DNA from: Casuarius casuarius
Taxonomy: Eukaryota; Chordata; Aves; Casuariiformes; Casuariidae
Direction of reading: 5' to 3'
DNA length: 64,000 nucleotides
NCBI GenBank assembly: GCA_003342895.1
Contig: PTFA01000035.1
Location: forward strand, 1,632,837 to 1,696,836
In this document: in pieces, positions 53,654-64,000 of the stretch
How positions within the stretch are numbered: position 1 is the first letter of the stretch
Layout: each line of letters opens with the position of its first letter
Made by a program: the position numbers and the translations under genes
Notes under the pieces: generated by a model
The model's database searches: none
What the model was told of the DNA's origin: nothing
Seen by the model: only the letters and a program-made list of their open reading frames with translations

Positions 53654-53680
53654 CTATTCAGCGTCTTCTTCCTCTTCCCT
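53654..53680 (-). CDS. GUCY1B1: GUCY1B1 terminal coding exon (8 residues and stop)
   Basis: After the acceptor gagcag, the phase-0 frame reads REEEEDAE then TAG (complement of 53654-53656). Human ends with the acidic tail ETKQDDD, of similar length and charge. The predicted total is about 620 residues against 619 in human. The polypyrimidine tract is weak, so transcript evidence would be needed to fix this exon. Confidence 0.68.
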   Translation of the reverse strand, partial: REEEEDAE

Positions 53681-56600
53681 CTGCTCAGAAAGCATCTTGC
53701 TTTGTTTCCTTGAGTGCATGCAAGTAAAATTTGAAAAGTGAGGGAATTTCTTTGAAGCAACTTCTCTGAAGCAACAAAATGGTGGGTCAATGCAGTGACA
53801 AAATACATTTAACAATATGCATCTATTATCAGTAAATAATAATAATAAAATAGATCATTGTTAGCACACACATTTCTTTTGTATGTTTTATGTAGAAATG
53901 TACCAACTCCCACACATTCCTTGAAGAGAAGAATAAGCATCTAAAAGAATAACCAAGGCTAAACTTCTGCGTACAGCAAAGTAATTACTGTAAGGTAATC
54001 AAATGTAAAAATCTGGTTACCCGATTTTTGCTTGTGGATTACAACTGTTATGTACAGCCTATGCAGTGCCAGAAATAATGTGAAGAGTACCTTCATAAGA
54101 CTAAGAGAAACTGCAAACAATTTAGAAAATCTTAGAGTAAAGCTCAGTGCAACTTCTTGTGCATGGACAGATGAAATTGTGCAGGGAGTGAAAAAGAATG
54201 AAGAGTTCTCTAAAGGATTATCTTCTTTCAGCTTTCAAAATCACCTCTGACAAAATGATCATCAGTCTCATTACCAAATGAATGTGTCCTAGTCTGCTCT
54301 TCTCCCAAACATACTACAACATAAAGTAGGTAGCTGGGAGATGAGAGAAGTCCCTCCATGAGAATTATATGTATATCTGAATTTAGGAATTAACAAAAAC
54401 TAACAAAAATAAATGACACAAAACAAATTACTGAGAGTCTGGTTTGAGACTTTGAGTGTGACTGAACTATGATTTTTAAATGCTCCTGAAAATTGGGCTG
54501 ACATTACTTTCTTCCATGTTTCTTTCTGCCTCTATGTCCCCCTATATGAAGCCTCGATTATTAGGCAGTAATACCACCAAGTACCTCTCAGGGCTGCTGT
54601 GAGGATTAACAAAACCATTGTGAGGATTAACAAAACCAACAATTCTACAAGATCTCTAAAACAAAATTGCTATACTTAAAATACTAAACTATCTGAAACC
54701 TAATTTCATATTAAGCAGATGTGAGGCTGGAAAAAGGAAAATACCCCCCTGACTGAGTAAGCCTCTGAAGTTTTACATTTAAAATTACAGTGTGCCCTGC
54801 TGTAAATCATAGAACATAATTTATAATGCAGAAAAAAGTCAAAGGTATCTCATTGAAATATGGTTTAAATACAACTGTATGCTTGAAAGAATGGCAGCCA
54901 TGTGAAATCATAGTTAATCTTGCAGTTGATACAAAACAAAATTAGAAAGGAGTATCAAGAATGGCACCCAGAATATTATTACAAATAACATATACTAAAA
55001 TACAGAATTCAGCTGAGTTAAAGTACAGACTCTCCCCTGAAGTTTAATACTGGGAGTTAATATTGCAGGTTACCATTAAAAAGTCAGTATTCATATACTT
55101 GGGTACCAGTGGTAATAAATGCCGTCTACATTTTCTAAAGAGCCTAGGTGGTTTATTTTAATATTAAATTTATTAAAATTATTATTATAATTATTAAAAT
55201 TAAATTTAATTTTCAGAGGCATGTGAGAATTTAGATGCACAAATAATTTCTTGCGACTTAAAAGAATTATCAGGCATTCGTTGAGCTATGGCAACTAATG
55301 AGTTATTTTTAGTCTAGTGTATTTTTAAAATAAAAATGAATTATTGACTTATCCTAAGTTTCTCTCTTTTCATATGAATTCAGGATAAAATTCAAGCTAT
55401 GTGAATTACTTTTACTCTTTCCTACCTGTCTGCAACAGGTGAAATGTATGCATCTGCTTAAATCATCACACAGTACACAGTAACCAGATTACATGTCCAA
55501 GTTTGTAGTGCACTTTGAGTCTAAATCTCACTGATTTTTGGGGAGATTTAGGTTACTAAGTAAGTGCCCAAACTTCTGAAACTGAGATAAAGCTCCTTAG
55601 CCCTTGAAAATACCCTACCCTATGTCTTCTTGAGAAGAGGATTTAGGTTCGTATGTCATTTAGAAGACATTTTTCACCTTGTGTATTTCTAAACTAGGAC
55701 CTCCATCATGCAACAATTTCTGAGCAAGCATATCCATTTGGAGACAACAAATCACACACATCAGGAGGGAACCTGGCTGCAAGTAGTTGCAGGAGTGTTG
55801 CCTAAATATTGGAAGGTACATTTATTCTCACCGCAAGAAAGCAAATGGTAACTTTTGAAGTGGTAATAACCAGACATGTCAGCTAAACAGAAATGGACAT
55901 TATATTGCAAAATCTAGTACAGTGGAGAAATCTGTAAGAAGAGAGACATAAATATTTAAAAACTTGGCATTCTCTCAAGGACTTTTTAAAGTACAAAAAG
56001 TATTCTTTCAGGGACTGTACAAACTTCAGAAACAAATAATCAAGGACTTTAATCTGCTGTAAAGATAGTAAATGCATTAATGAAACAATGTTGTACAAAA
56101 CGGTTCATTTCTTCTAGTGAAGATTTAGTTTTGCAAAGGCAAATGGATCTCAGTGGTTTAGATTAAACTTGTGGTATTTATGCCTTGTTTAAAAAAAAAT
56201 TACACTTTGATTAGTCATACCTCTGTCTCTGTACTCTTTCTGGACAAAAACCAAACCTGCATTGGTTCTTTTTTACCCTTCATAGAAACTGGACCTCTGT
56301 ACTCCAGGTGGAATTGAGGATCTGAATTTTCTTGCGTCATAAGACATCTGAAATTGAAAGACAAAACATGTAAATGTATTTACTACGTATGCATGCACTG
56401 TATAAAATACTAAACATGCTACAGATGCGTATCATAATGCAGTCTACCATCCTATTTCATAAGAACTCACGTATTTAAATAATGCGCTGATGGGGTTCTG
56501 TCACTATCACCTCTAAAGACACTTTGACATTACACTGACAAAGTGGTTTCTTTTAAAATGTCAATGTCAATAAAAGATACTGAATCACTCACCTATAAGT

Positions 56601-59600
56601 ATACTCAGAGACATTGATCTTCCCCTTTTCTCCAGTAGTTTCTGTTCTGCTTGTTAGATTGACAGTATTTCCAAAGAGACAGTAACGTGGCATCCTTTGA
56701 CCTATGACACCTGTGACTACCTCACCAGTATGGATTCCTATTGTTATCTTTAGAGAGAAAAAATAAAGTTTAAATACTCAAAAATCAACATAACTAATTT
56801 TATCCTTCTGACTAAATACAGGTATTATGTAGTTTCTATCCACTAGTTAAATTAAAGTGCACCAGTCCTGCTTCTTCAAAACCTTCATTTTGTATTTTCG
56901 TGTCATGGCTTGTTATGCAGTGTCACAGCCCTGACTCTCACATGAAACAACAAACCTCATATTTTTTTCCCCAACATGCATCATGCCATGCTGCTATTGC
57001 ATACCCGGAAAGAAAAAAGTTGAAGGAACAGCATGCTCTGTAGGTCTGTGTTTAATGAGTGCTCAAAAGGTGCAGAAATGGATGGTATAGGCCAAAAAAA
57101 AGGCTGTTTTTCAGAGGAAAAGCATCACAGTATTTTGCCCGTGAAAGCTCAAGCATCCACAGTCTGTATGTGTCTAAGATGTAGGATAGGGGTTTTGAGA
57201 AGCTCATTCTTACAGCACGTCACAGTTACTGCTAAGCCCCAAATCATACCTCACTTCTTTGCCCACTGACAAAGTGACATACACAGACTAGGTGTTAGGA
57301 GGAACAATGTCCTTCATGTAAATAGAGCTATGCATCATACACATTACTTATTTTGCCCTCAGTGTCTTCTGAGGAGGACAGGTCAACGCAGCCTCTCCGA
57401 TTCTGTATTAATGCCACAACATCTCCATAAAATATCACAATGAGTGAACTTCCACTAATGTACAGTTGCCACTAATCACTGCCATAAATTCCTATGGAAC
57501 GGTACTTTTCTTTTTAAAGAAGAATTTTCACATGCTGACTTGAGGATCTGAAGCACGATCAAAATGTCAAGGAGGGAAGACTATTGTTCTGTTCACTGAG
57601 ATGGAGGAGACCCAACTAATTGTATTTGATGTGCAGAAGGGATTTTTACAGAAATGATTAGAAAACAAACATACGTGATGTGGACCAGGTTTAGTCCTTT
57701 AAAAGGTTAGGCACAATAATTAGCTTTTAAAGTCTGGGAAACTGCATGCGACTCTTCATATTATTTGTACAGATCTGTCTAAATCTAGCAATAACAAAGC
57801 TTGCACAGACTGGGACTTTAGCATTATCGTATTTCAAAGCACTATCATTATATCAAAGAATGAGCTCTTGATTGAAGCTCGCACAGTCACTAACCTGTAC
57901 AGGTTCACCATCTACTTGAACTTGGCCTGCTATTTCCATCATATCCAATGCCAGGTGGCAGATAGATCGTGCATGATGAATGCAAGGCTCTGGTAGACCG
58001 CTCACTGTCATATACTTGTCTCCAACTGTTTCCACCTATCAAGACATACATTTTTCAATTACTTTATTATCTTGTGCTTACGAGTGCTAGAATGGATGTA
58101 CTGCTACCTTCAAGACTGCTTGTCCTTTCAAATAATTTCCCTTCGCTTTCATTCAGATCACCCGAATTCCCCCATCTCTGCTCATTACTGAAAAGAATTT
58201 ATTGTATGCAAGAATGTAACAAATTAAAATGACACTAAGATCACCTGAACTCTTTTGGGGTCTTTCAGTTTCTGTGGATACCGAGCTCTATTTTTGTCTT
58301 GTTGACTCACATCCTTAATTCACTTAGTTCAGGACATAAAATTGATTCCTAGTAAAAGCTAGGAATCAATTTTACACACATAAACACACATGCATATACA
58401 GGTACATATATATGGGATACAGTTTCAGCTTTGCTATCAGACATATCTGCGACTACACTTCATGCCTAGTGAAGAAATGAAATTCACACTGGAATAAGTG
58501 ACTAATAACTTATAATTTACAACCAAGAGAGCCAGGTATATGGCTGAAAAACCTAAAGCACAAGATGAGCAGAACTACAAAAAGCTTCCAAAAGTGTTCA
58601 AAATCTGCTAAATGTGGATATAGATTTATGTATCCACCTAATGGGTGCCTGTGCAGAGTCCTGGCTGAGAACTAAACCCTTTATGTTCCCTCACACATTT
58701 AGAGATAAACAACATAGTCTTCTTTAGATATTTAGTATCAGGTAACATAGTTCAGACATTTCCTTTCTCATAGCACAGTACAGCATAAAAAAAGTCAAGA
58801 ACAGAGCTTTCAAGGTGTCAATGATTGTAGGATTTGTGATTAAAAAGAGTTTATAATTCCTGGCTCTGAAAATGTGCCCAAGCTACACACCACATTTGAT
58901 AGCAAGGATTTTACAAATTTAGAATATCTTTATTCTTCAAAAGAAAGCTGCTGATTGACATTTTGGTAAAACAAGTAATTAATGTGGGGTTTTGTCATCA
59001 AAGATTGAGAATATAACAAGTTTTTTTTTTAAAAAGCACAATGCTCAAAGGATGGAATAGAGTGACATGATAGTAAATTATTGAAAAGTCACAGATTAAG
59101 TTATTTGAAAAATTTTCTGTTTACCTTATAAACAAATGGATTCCTTCGTGAATCAGTCAGAATATCAAATCTTGTGTAAAGATCATTTAAAAGATTAACA
59201 ATCTTCATTGCTCCCTCTCCAGAGGCATGTTTACTACAGAAGGTATTGAATCCAACAATGCCGCTAAAGAGAATGGTCACATTGTCATATCGTTTAGCTG
59301 GAACAGGGCGCTTGTGCCTCAGCTCATTTGCCACTGATGGTGGTAGAACAGAGTACAGTAATCTAGATATTTAAGAAAAGAAAGGAATAAGCAAAACAGA
59401 AAGCATGTGGAGAAAGGTCTGTACATAAACACTCTTCAAATATTAAGTTAGCAACTCCCATAGGGCTTATAGCATACTAGTATCGTTCAAGAGCTAGTGA
59501 TATAAAAGAGTTTCTACTAAAGTATTTGGTATTTGGGAAACAAGAGCTGAACTACATCAGTATGCCTAAAGCTATGACATTTCAAACACATTAATATGTC

Positions 59601-62600
59601 TAACTTACCAACTAAATAAACACATTACATAAACCTTAATTCTTCTGACACAATCTGTTAATAGTGCCTTGGCTTATTTTTGCTTAAACATTTCTGCTGC
59701 ATCCTCAACTAATACAATCTGGTTTTGCTCACAGAACCATAAAAGCTGCAAAAAAGAACCTGAACAGACCACACAGTTCTCCACCTGTGACCCACTCTAA
59801 AACTAAACGTTTCCTCTTCTGCTGAGAATGTTGCTCTTAGGGTTTAACGCAATTTTTCCAATTCAATTAATAGTCCATGTGACACATTAACATTTGCAAA
59901 TAAAATCCAAATTCACACACACAGAGCTGCACCCTACTCTCATGTGGATTCTGTCAACTCTTTACCTGCAATCACATAGTACATTTTCCCTTCTTACACA
60001 ACTGAGTAGGCAAGCTGAAGATCTCCGAATGCTTCACAAGTCCTGAGCATCACGTGGGTAGCCTCCTGCACAAGCTCTCATTAGTTGCATTTTTTTTTTT
60101 GGCAAGTTCACTACTGCATGGGTTGTAATTACTGAATACTTTTGGCACATGGTATAGTAACTGACATTGTCTTTTCCAGTGGCTGCCAAACAGGTTAGAA
60201 TTTCTGAAGATAGAATGGCTTTATAAAGCAAGTCAACAGGAAGAGAAAAAACCATTTTTAGGCTTCTTTGCTCTCCAACTCCCTCATCCATTCCTTTGAA
60301 GTCTTATTACAAGTTTTCATTACTCCACTAAAGATTAAAAAAACCCCGTAAATAGATTTCATAGCAAACAAATGTTAATTTTACTACTAAACAAACATAA
60401 GCCACAAGAAATCTTGCTGTATAACTATATTTTATGCATGAAAGTTGACCATTAAAATCCATGCTGCTTATAACAAACATTTAACGTGCTTGCCAATAGT
60501 CCTTGTTCTGAGCTCTCTATATAGATAACTATTTAATAATATTAATGTATATGTGTTATGCCCCAAATCTGTTTTTACAGAGAACTATAACATCCATTTT
60601 TACAGAGTTTCACAGCAGTGGTCTATGGCAAAACTTACACTGTTTTTGAGGATTATAAGGCAGTAAACTCTGATTATTCTTTCTGCCATTTTCACATTTT
60701 TTAATAATTATTTTTCATAACATTACATGCTGTTTTTACATCAGTTTACTTCCTATTGGCCTGCTCCATTCAGTCTGTTTTCGGGAGCTGAAGGGCCCAC
60801 TCCAAATTATGAAAGAATTTCTGAAGCATCACCACTTGTATGTTGGTCCTGGCTATTGGCCTTCAAAACAATGTTTTTCTGCTTTGTTAACCTGTGATCA
60901 TGATGGCCAAGAAAGAAAGAGTAAGCGGTCTGTAGGCAGTTTACAGAATTCTGTCAAATAGTAACATTTGCACAATCATCAAATTCATCTGGGTACAGAG
61001 ATGGCATGTAAGCACAAAGTTTGAAAGACTACTGTTTTAGGTCATTTGCAAAACAAAAAAGGATTGCCATTTCGCTTCCCTTCATAGTTGTCCTTATCAA
61101 GGAAGGAGTCATCAAAACACCTGTGCATGTAACAGACTGCAGATGACGTTTGACAATCTAGCTTAAAAACAACACTATAAGGACTAAAAAAAAGTGTCCT
61201 TTCTTGACTCCAAAATTTATTGGCCCTGAATATCTCTTATAGTTTTTCCAGAATTTTTTCATTTTTTTGAGGAACTTATCTATAAATAATTCAAATTACT
61301 GGTTCTTACGTGTCTGTCTTTTTCTTCTCATCTTCCAGTGCCCGTAGTGTGTGCTGCAGTCTGTCAGTGAGGATCTCAAGTTCTTGAGTCAGCTTATATT
61401 CCTCTCTGAACTGCTCTCCCAAAAGAACCAGATCACGGGTAGCATCATGCAATGGAATATCACTCAGATATAAACCTCTTCTGGTTAAATCATCCAAGTT
61501 CATCACACTGTAATATGGAGCAATCTATTACAATATGCACATAGCCTGGATGCAATTGAACTTACCTAAGGAACATTTAAAACTCAGATCAACAGCAGAG
61601 GCTGGGCCTAACTGTAAAAAGATTATGCTTCTAATCATCAGATATGCTGTACAACAAATCAAAGTAAGAAATATCTTATTTGTTTACCTGTGCCAATACA
61701 TGGCTCTTGATTTTTGCATTTGAATATAGAATTCTCACTGATGAGTTTTATGAACACATGAAACACTCATTCCTCAGTACCCAAATGAAAGCGAGATGAA
61801 GTTAAGATACTCTCTCTCCCATTTCTCTCTTCCTCCACTCTCTATCCCTTTTTTACATAGGAGATTAATACATTGTAACTGTGAAATCTGGTGTGTTAGT
61901 TCAACAAGCTGTTAGTTAAAGAAGCCCTCCATTCAAACCCCCATTCCAACCCCTTCTTTATAAACATCTCTATACTCTTACATTGAAACTACTGCAAAAA
62001 TATATAATAGGAAACTGAATTGAAGTGATAACTCTTAGCATCATCAGATTAAGAAACAAAAGACAAAACTTGTTTGAAGTCACTGAGTCATGAGGAATTC
62101 TCATTCTTAAAAACTGAGCCAGAGCATCTCAATGTTTATACTGAATTTTTTAATAATTAGTCCAGTTCTAATGTCTAAATATCCCTCCTGCTTTTAGTAT
62201 AAATCCATCAAAGTCATTGGGATCAATGTTTGAGCCCATTAATCTCTGCAGTCCTACCCTCGCAAGTGTTCTTAACCGCACTAATGTGGAATCACATTAG
62301 CAGCTGCAAAATTGAAGGTGGTATTATAGAACTCTTATAGCTTAAAGTACCTTGGTGAACAAAGAAAAAGAATGCTGTCTGCTTCTGGCAAGTATATCAT
62401 TTGACCTTTGAGGCGTAAGCAGCTGATTTCTGTGCCAGTCAGTTCATCTTCACACTCTAGCTTTTCTACATCCAACAGCCCTTCCTGGTAACGAAAAAGT
62501 CACAATCACTATATAAGGCTAATGGTATGTGTATTACTCACCAGGCCATGTATGCAAATGCCTTCATTATGAAGGCAGTTAGAATGCTGGAATAGAGTTA

Positions 62601-63438
62601 CAAAGCATAGTCTACATTAAAAAGTAATTAATTTATCATTTGACCACTTTATCCTTACTTTATTGTGACTTGCTACCTCAGGCAGTATCATATCCTTCTT
62701 TACCTTCATGTTCACTATTTCCTGTTTTCTTTTGTGTGGTTTCATCACAATAGTTTGACAATAGGATTGCCTATTCTGTCACGTTCTAACTCTGCTGGGG
62801 AATATCTCTAAGAAATCTTGTTGGTGTCTCTCAGGTACAGTTTTCTATAAATAAACAGGTGCATTTACATAGTAGGTACTATTCTACATGCTGCACTGGT
62901 TTATACTGCCTGCCTCCTCTCTTGCCCTCTCTATAAAAAAGGACACAGAAATGTGTATGAATGTACAGGCCCAAACAATGATACATTTCATATTTGTCTC
63001 CCATATCATTATAAAGGATAAGAAAGTGTAATTACCCTTCTACGCTTACTTCGGTACAATGCCATCCATAAAAGACGGTGGCCCTTTACAACAGGGACGA
63101 TATGTGAAGTATATGCCCTTCTCCGTTCCTATAAAGCATACCACTTCACTACTATACATGAATTCACATCCCTTACTTTTTTCAGCTCCAGACTCAAAAG
63201 GGACTGAGCTTACTACTATGCAAAGTATTTTCTCTGAAGAGTTCTGAGTTTTCAGCACTTATTCTTATCTCTCCAAAGCATAATTACTTATAGAAAAGCC
63301 AAGTGAATATTCTCTAGTTACCTTGGTCCTCAGTACAAAGACAGTATTGATATGCGAGAGGATCCCATGGAAACTAATATCAATATGAGGCCGAACCAAG
63401 GAGAAAACTGACAACAGACTGCAATTTCCCGGCTGCAG
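53654..63438 (-). CDS. GUCY1B1: Soluble guanylate cyclase subunit beta-1, 3' part of gene (last eight coding exons)
   Basis: GUCY1B1 pairs with an alpha subunit to form the cytosolic nitric-oxide receptor that makes cGMP from GTP. Eight minus-strand exons join in frame: 63322-63438, 62351-62484, 61310-61507, 59125-59362, 57895-58035, 56593-56747, 56221-56347 and 53654-53680, covering human-equivalent residues 243 to the end (378 residues, predicted total about 620; human 619). Present are the end of the PAS-like domain, the coiled-coil linker (about 345-390) and the whole cyclase domain. The LFSGIVGF motif has glycine where alpha subunits carry the metal-binding aspartate, as expected for beta. 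Glu473 ([11 protein letters not shown]), Cys541 (YCLFGN), Asn548 and Arg552 (NTVNLTSR) are all at the human positions. The heme-binding H-NOX domain (with the heme histidine) lies beyond the right edge. No frame damage is visible. Confidence 0.96.
54598..54638. repeat. Two-copy 21-base tandem repeat in the last GUCY1B1 intron
   Basis: TGTGAGGATTAACAAAACCA occurs at 54598-54617 and again at 54619-54638, without mismatch. Confidence 0.85.
55152..55214. repeat. AT-only low-complexity tract in GUCY1B1 intron
   Basis: About 60 bases made almost only of A and T, with ATTAAATTTA near the left end and TAAATTTAAT near the right as a 10-bp inverted repeat. Confidence 0.7.
56221..56347 (-). CDS. GUCY1B1: GUCY1B1 exon, residues about 570-612
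   Basis: The exon encodes [20 protein letters not shown], then [20 protein letters not shown] and TE, before gtatga. Reading through the donor would stop after one more residue (valine). Splicing to 53680 gives a length closer to human, so splicing is preferred. Confidence 0.95.
56593..56747 (-). CDS. GUCY1B1: GUCY1B1 exon, residues about 519-569 (catalytic core)
   Basis: The exon encodes [20 protein letters not shown], then [20 protein letters not shown] and [11 protein letters not shown]. It holds Cys541 (base recognition), Asn548 and Arg552 (catalysis). It ends inside an arginine codon at gtgagt. Confidence 0.96.
57895..58035 (-). CDS. GUCY1B1: GUCY1B1 exon, residues about 472-518
   Basis: The exon encodes [20 protein letters not shown], then [20 protein letters not shown] and VDGEPVQ. 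The glutamate in VETVGD is the guanine-recognising Glu473. It is 141 bp, phase 0 at both ends, with the donor gttagt. Confidence 0.96.
58337..58374. repeat. Perfect 16-bp inverted repeat with 6-base loop in GUCY1B1 intron
   Basis: TAAAATTGATTCCTAG (58337-58352) and CTAGGAATCAATTTTA (58359-58374) are exact reverse complements around TAAAAG. It is the longest perfect hairpin stem I found in the window. It sits 302 bases upstream (transcript sense) of the exon 57895-58035. Confidence 0.85.
59125..59362 (-). CDS. GUCY1B1: GUCY1B1 exon, residues about 392-471 (start of cyclase domain)
   Basis: The exon encodes [20 protein letters not shown], then [20 protein letters not shown], a conserved middle part and PFVYK. 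The glycine in LFSGIVGF marks the beta-type half-site that lacks the metal aspartate. Phase 0 at its end, with the donor gtaaac. Confidence 0.96.
61310..61507 (-). CDS. GUCY1B1: GUCY1B1 exon, residues about 326-391 (coiled-coil linker)
   Basis: The exon encodes [20 protein letters not shown], then [20 protein letters not shown] and a charged heptad-like helix through [10 protein letters not shown]. This is the signalling helix that joins the sensor to the cyclase domain and dimerises with alpha. The donor is gtaaga. Confidence 0.96.
62351..62484 (-). CDS. GUCY1B1: GUCY1B1 exon, residues about 282-326
   Basis: The exon encodes [20 protein letters not shown], then [20 protein letters not shown] and LCSP, ending inside a serine codon at gtactt. 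It closes the PAS-like domain. Confidence 0.96.
63322..63438 (-). CDS. GUCY1B1: GUCY1B1 exon, residues about 243-281
   Basis: The exon encodes [20 protein letters not shown], then [19 protein letters not shown], part of the PAS-like signalling domain. It is 117 bp, phase 0 at both ends, with the acceptor ttttag and the donor gtaact. Confidence 0.96.
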
Positions 63439-64000
63439 CTAAAACGTAAACAACAGTAAAACAGGAAACAAAGGATTTTTTTCATATATAATAAAATATA
63501 CATGGAGTACTTATATTCAATTTGCTTAGATAACAATACCAAATAAAACATATACTTTATACATTTATCCATTAAAACACAAGGTTTTTTAATTAAGGTT
63601 TTCACATCAGAAGTATATTGACTTTGAAGTGAAATTCTAATCTGCAATATGACATTATAAAATTGGACTGTTTCACACTGGTTATCTGTCAAACTGTTCC
63701 CACCTTACAGTAAAAAGAATAAAAATGCTTTTTAGTGTTTTCTTCTTAAATGTCCTTCTCAAACTCCCCTTTCAATAACAAGCTACGTTCTCTTATGCAT
63801 CATCTCTGATAATATGGATTCTATGGCCATTATTGAAAGCTAATAGTTATAGCTGTTCAGTGAATACCACTGGAAAAAGTCTGGAAGAGCTACTTACAAA
63901 GCTCTTCTTTCAAATCCTTCTGCAAAACCCGGAGAGAAAATGTGTAGCAAAAAATGTAAATAAAATAAAATTACATTTTAAAATATGTCAGTGATTCAGA
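63439..64000 (-). other. GUCY1B1: GUCY1B1 intron running off the right edge
   Basis: No sequence matching the preceding human exon (ending QCGNAIYRVLPQ) is found between 63439 and the edge, so this is intron. It is AT-rich with no recognised repeat. Confidence 0.7.

Noticed and set aside
63895..63935. 22-base micro-exon-like stretch on the minus strand between ttttgcag and gtaagt
   Set aside because: Its translation does not match the expected preceding GUCY1B1 exon, and the splice-like ends can occur by chance.

Overview
The window is vertebrate nuclear DNA, most likely from a bird. The basis is three intron-split vertebrate genes with GT-AG junctions and a truncated CR1 LINE of the type common in birds; crocodilians and turtles also carry CR1, so the class is an inference. 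The DNA is AT-rich, with homopolymer tracts and one CpG-dense patch. There are no operons, CRISPR arrays or prokaryotic mobile elements. No rRNA or tRNA gene was recognised.

Layout from left to right. (1) 1-5233, minus strand: the first six coding exons of TDO2 (tryptophan 2,3-dioxygenase), cut by the left edge, with a TATA/GATA promoter near 5311-5330. (2) 5331-14400: a spacer of about 9 kb holding a CR1 fragment and a CTCF-like core. (3) 14486-31723, plus strand: a complete ten-exon ASIC5 gene (bile-acid-sensitive member of the ASIC/ENaC/degenerin channels), whose spliced frame is 505 codons, with a TATA box just upstream of the proposed first exon. (4) About 32.6-52.3 kb: a long spacer without a recognisable gene. 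It holds a hairpin next to a 20-bp palindrome, an anonymous 199-codon open frame, a 17-G run and an orphan CpG-dense patch. (5) 52.3-63.4 kb, minus strand: the last eight coding exons of GUCY1B1 (soluble guanylate cyclase beta-1), from about residue 243 to the stop; its 5' exons lie beyond the right edge.

The order TDO2 - ASIC5 - GUCY1B1 and the orientations (TDO2 and ASIC5 divergent, ASIC5 and GUCY1B1 convergent) match the human 4q32 block as I know it, so this is conserved synteny. The three proteins do not form one pathway: TDO2 is a hepatic heme dioxygenase opening the kynurenine pathway, ASIC5 is a sodium-conducting channel, and GUCY1B1 is half of the nitric-oxide receptor. I found no convincing new biological system. 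The most useful results are exon-level models, including a 40-bp first exon of ASIC5 and an 8-residue terminal exon of GUCY1B1 that are easy to miss, and several unexplained non-coding structures.
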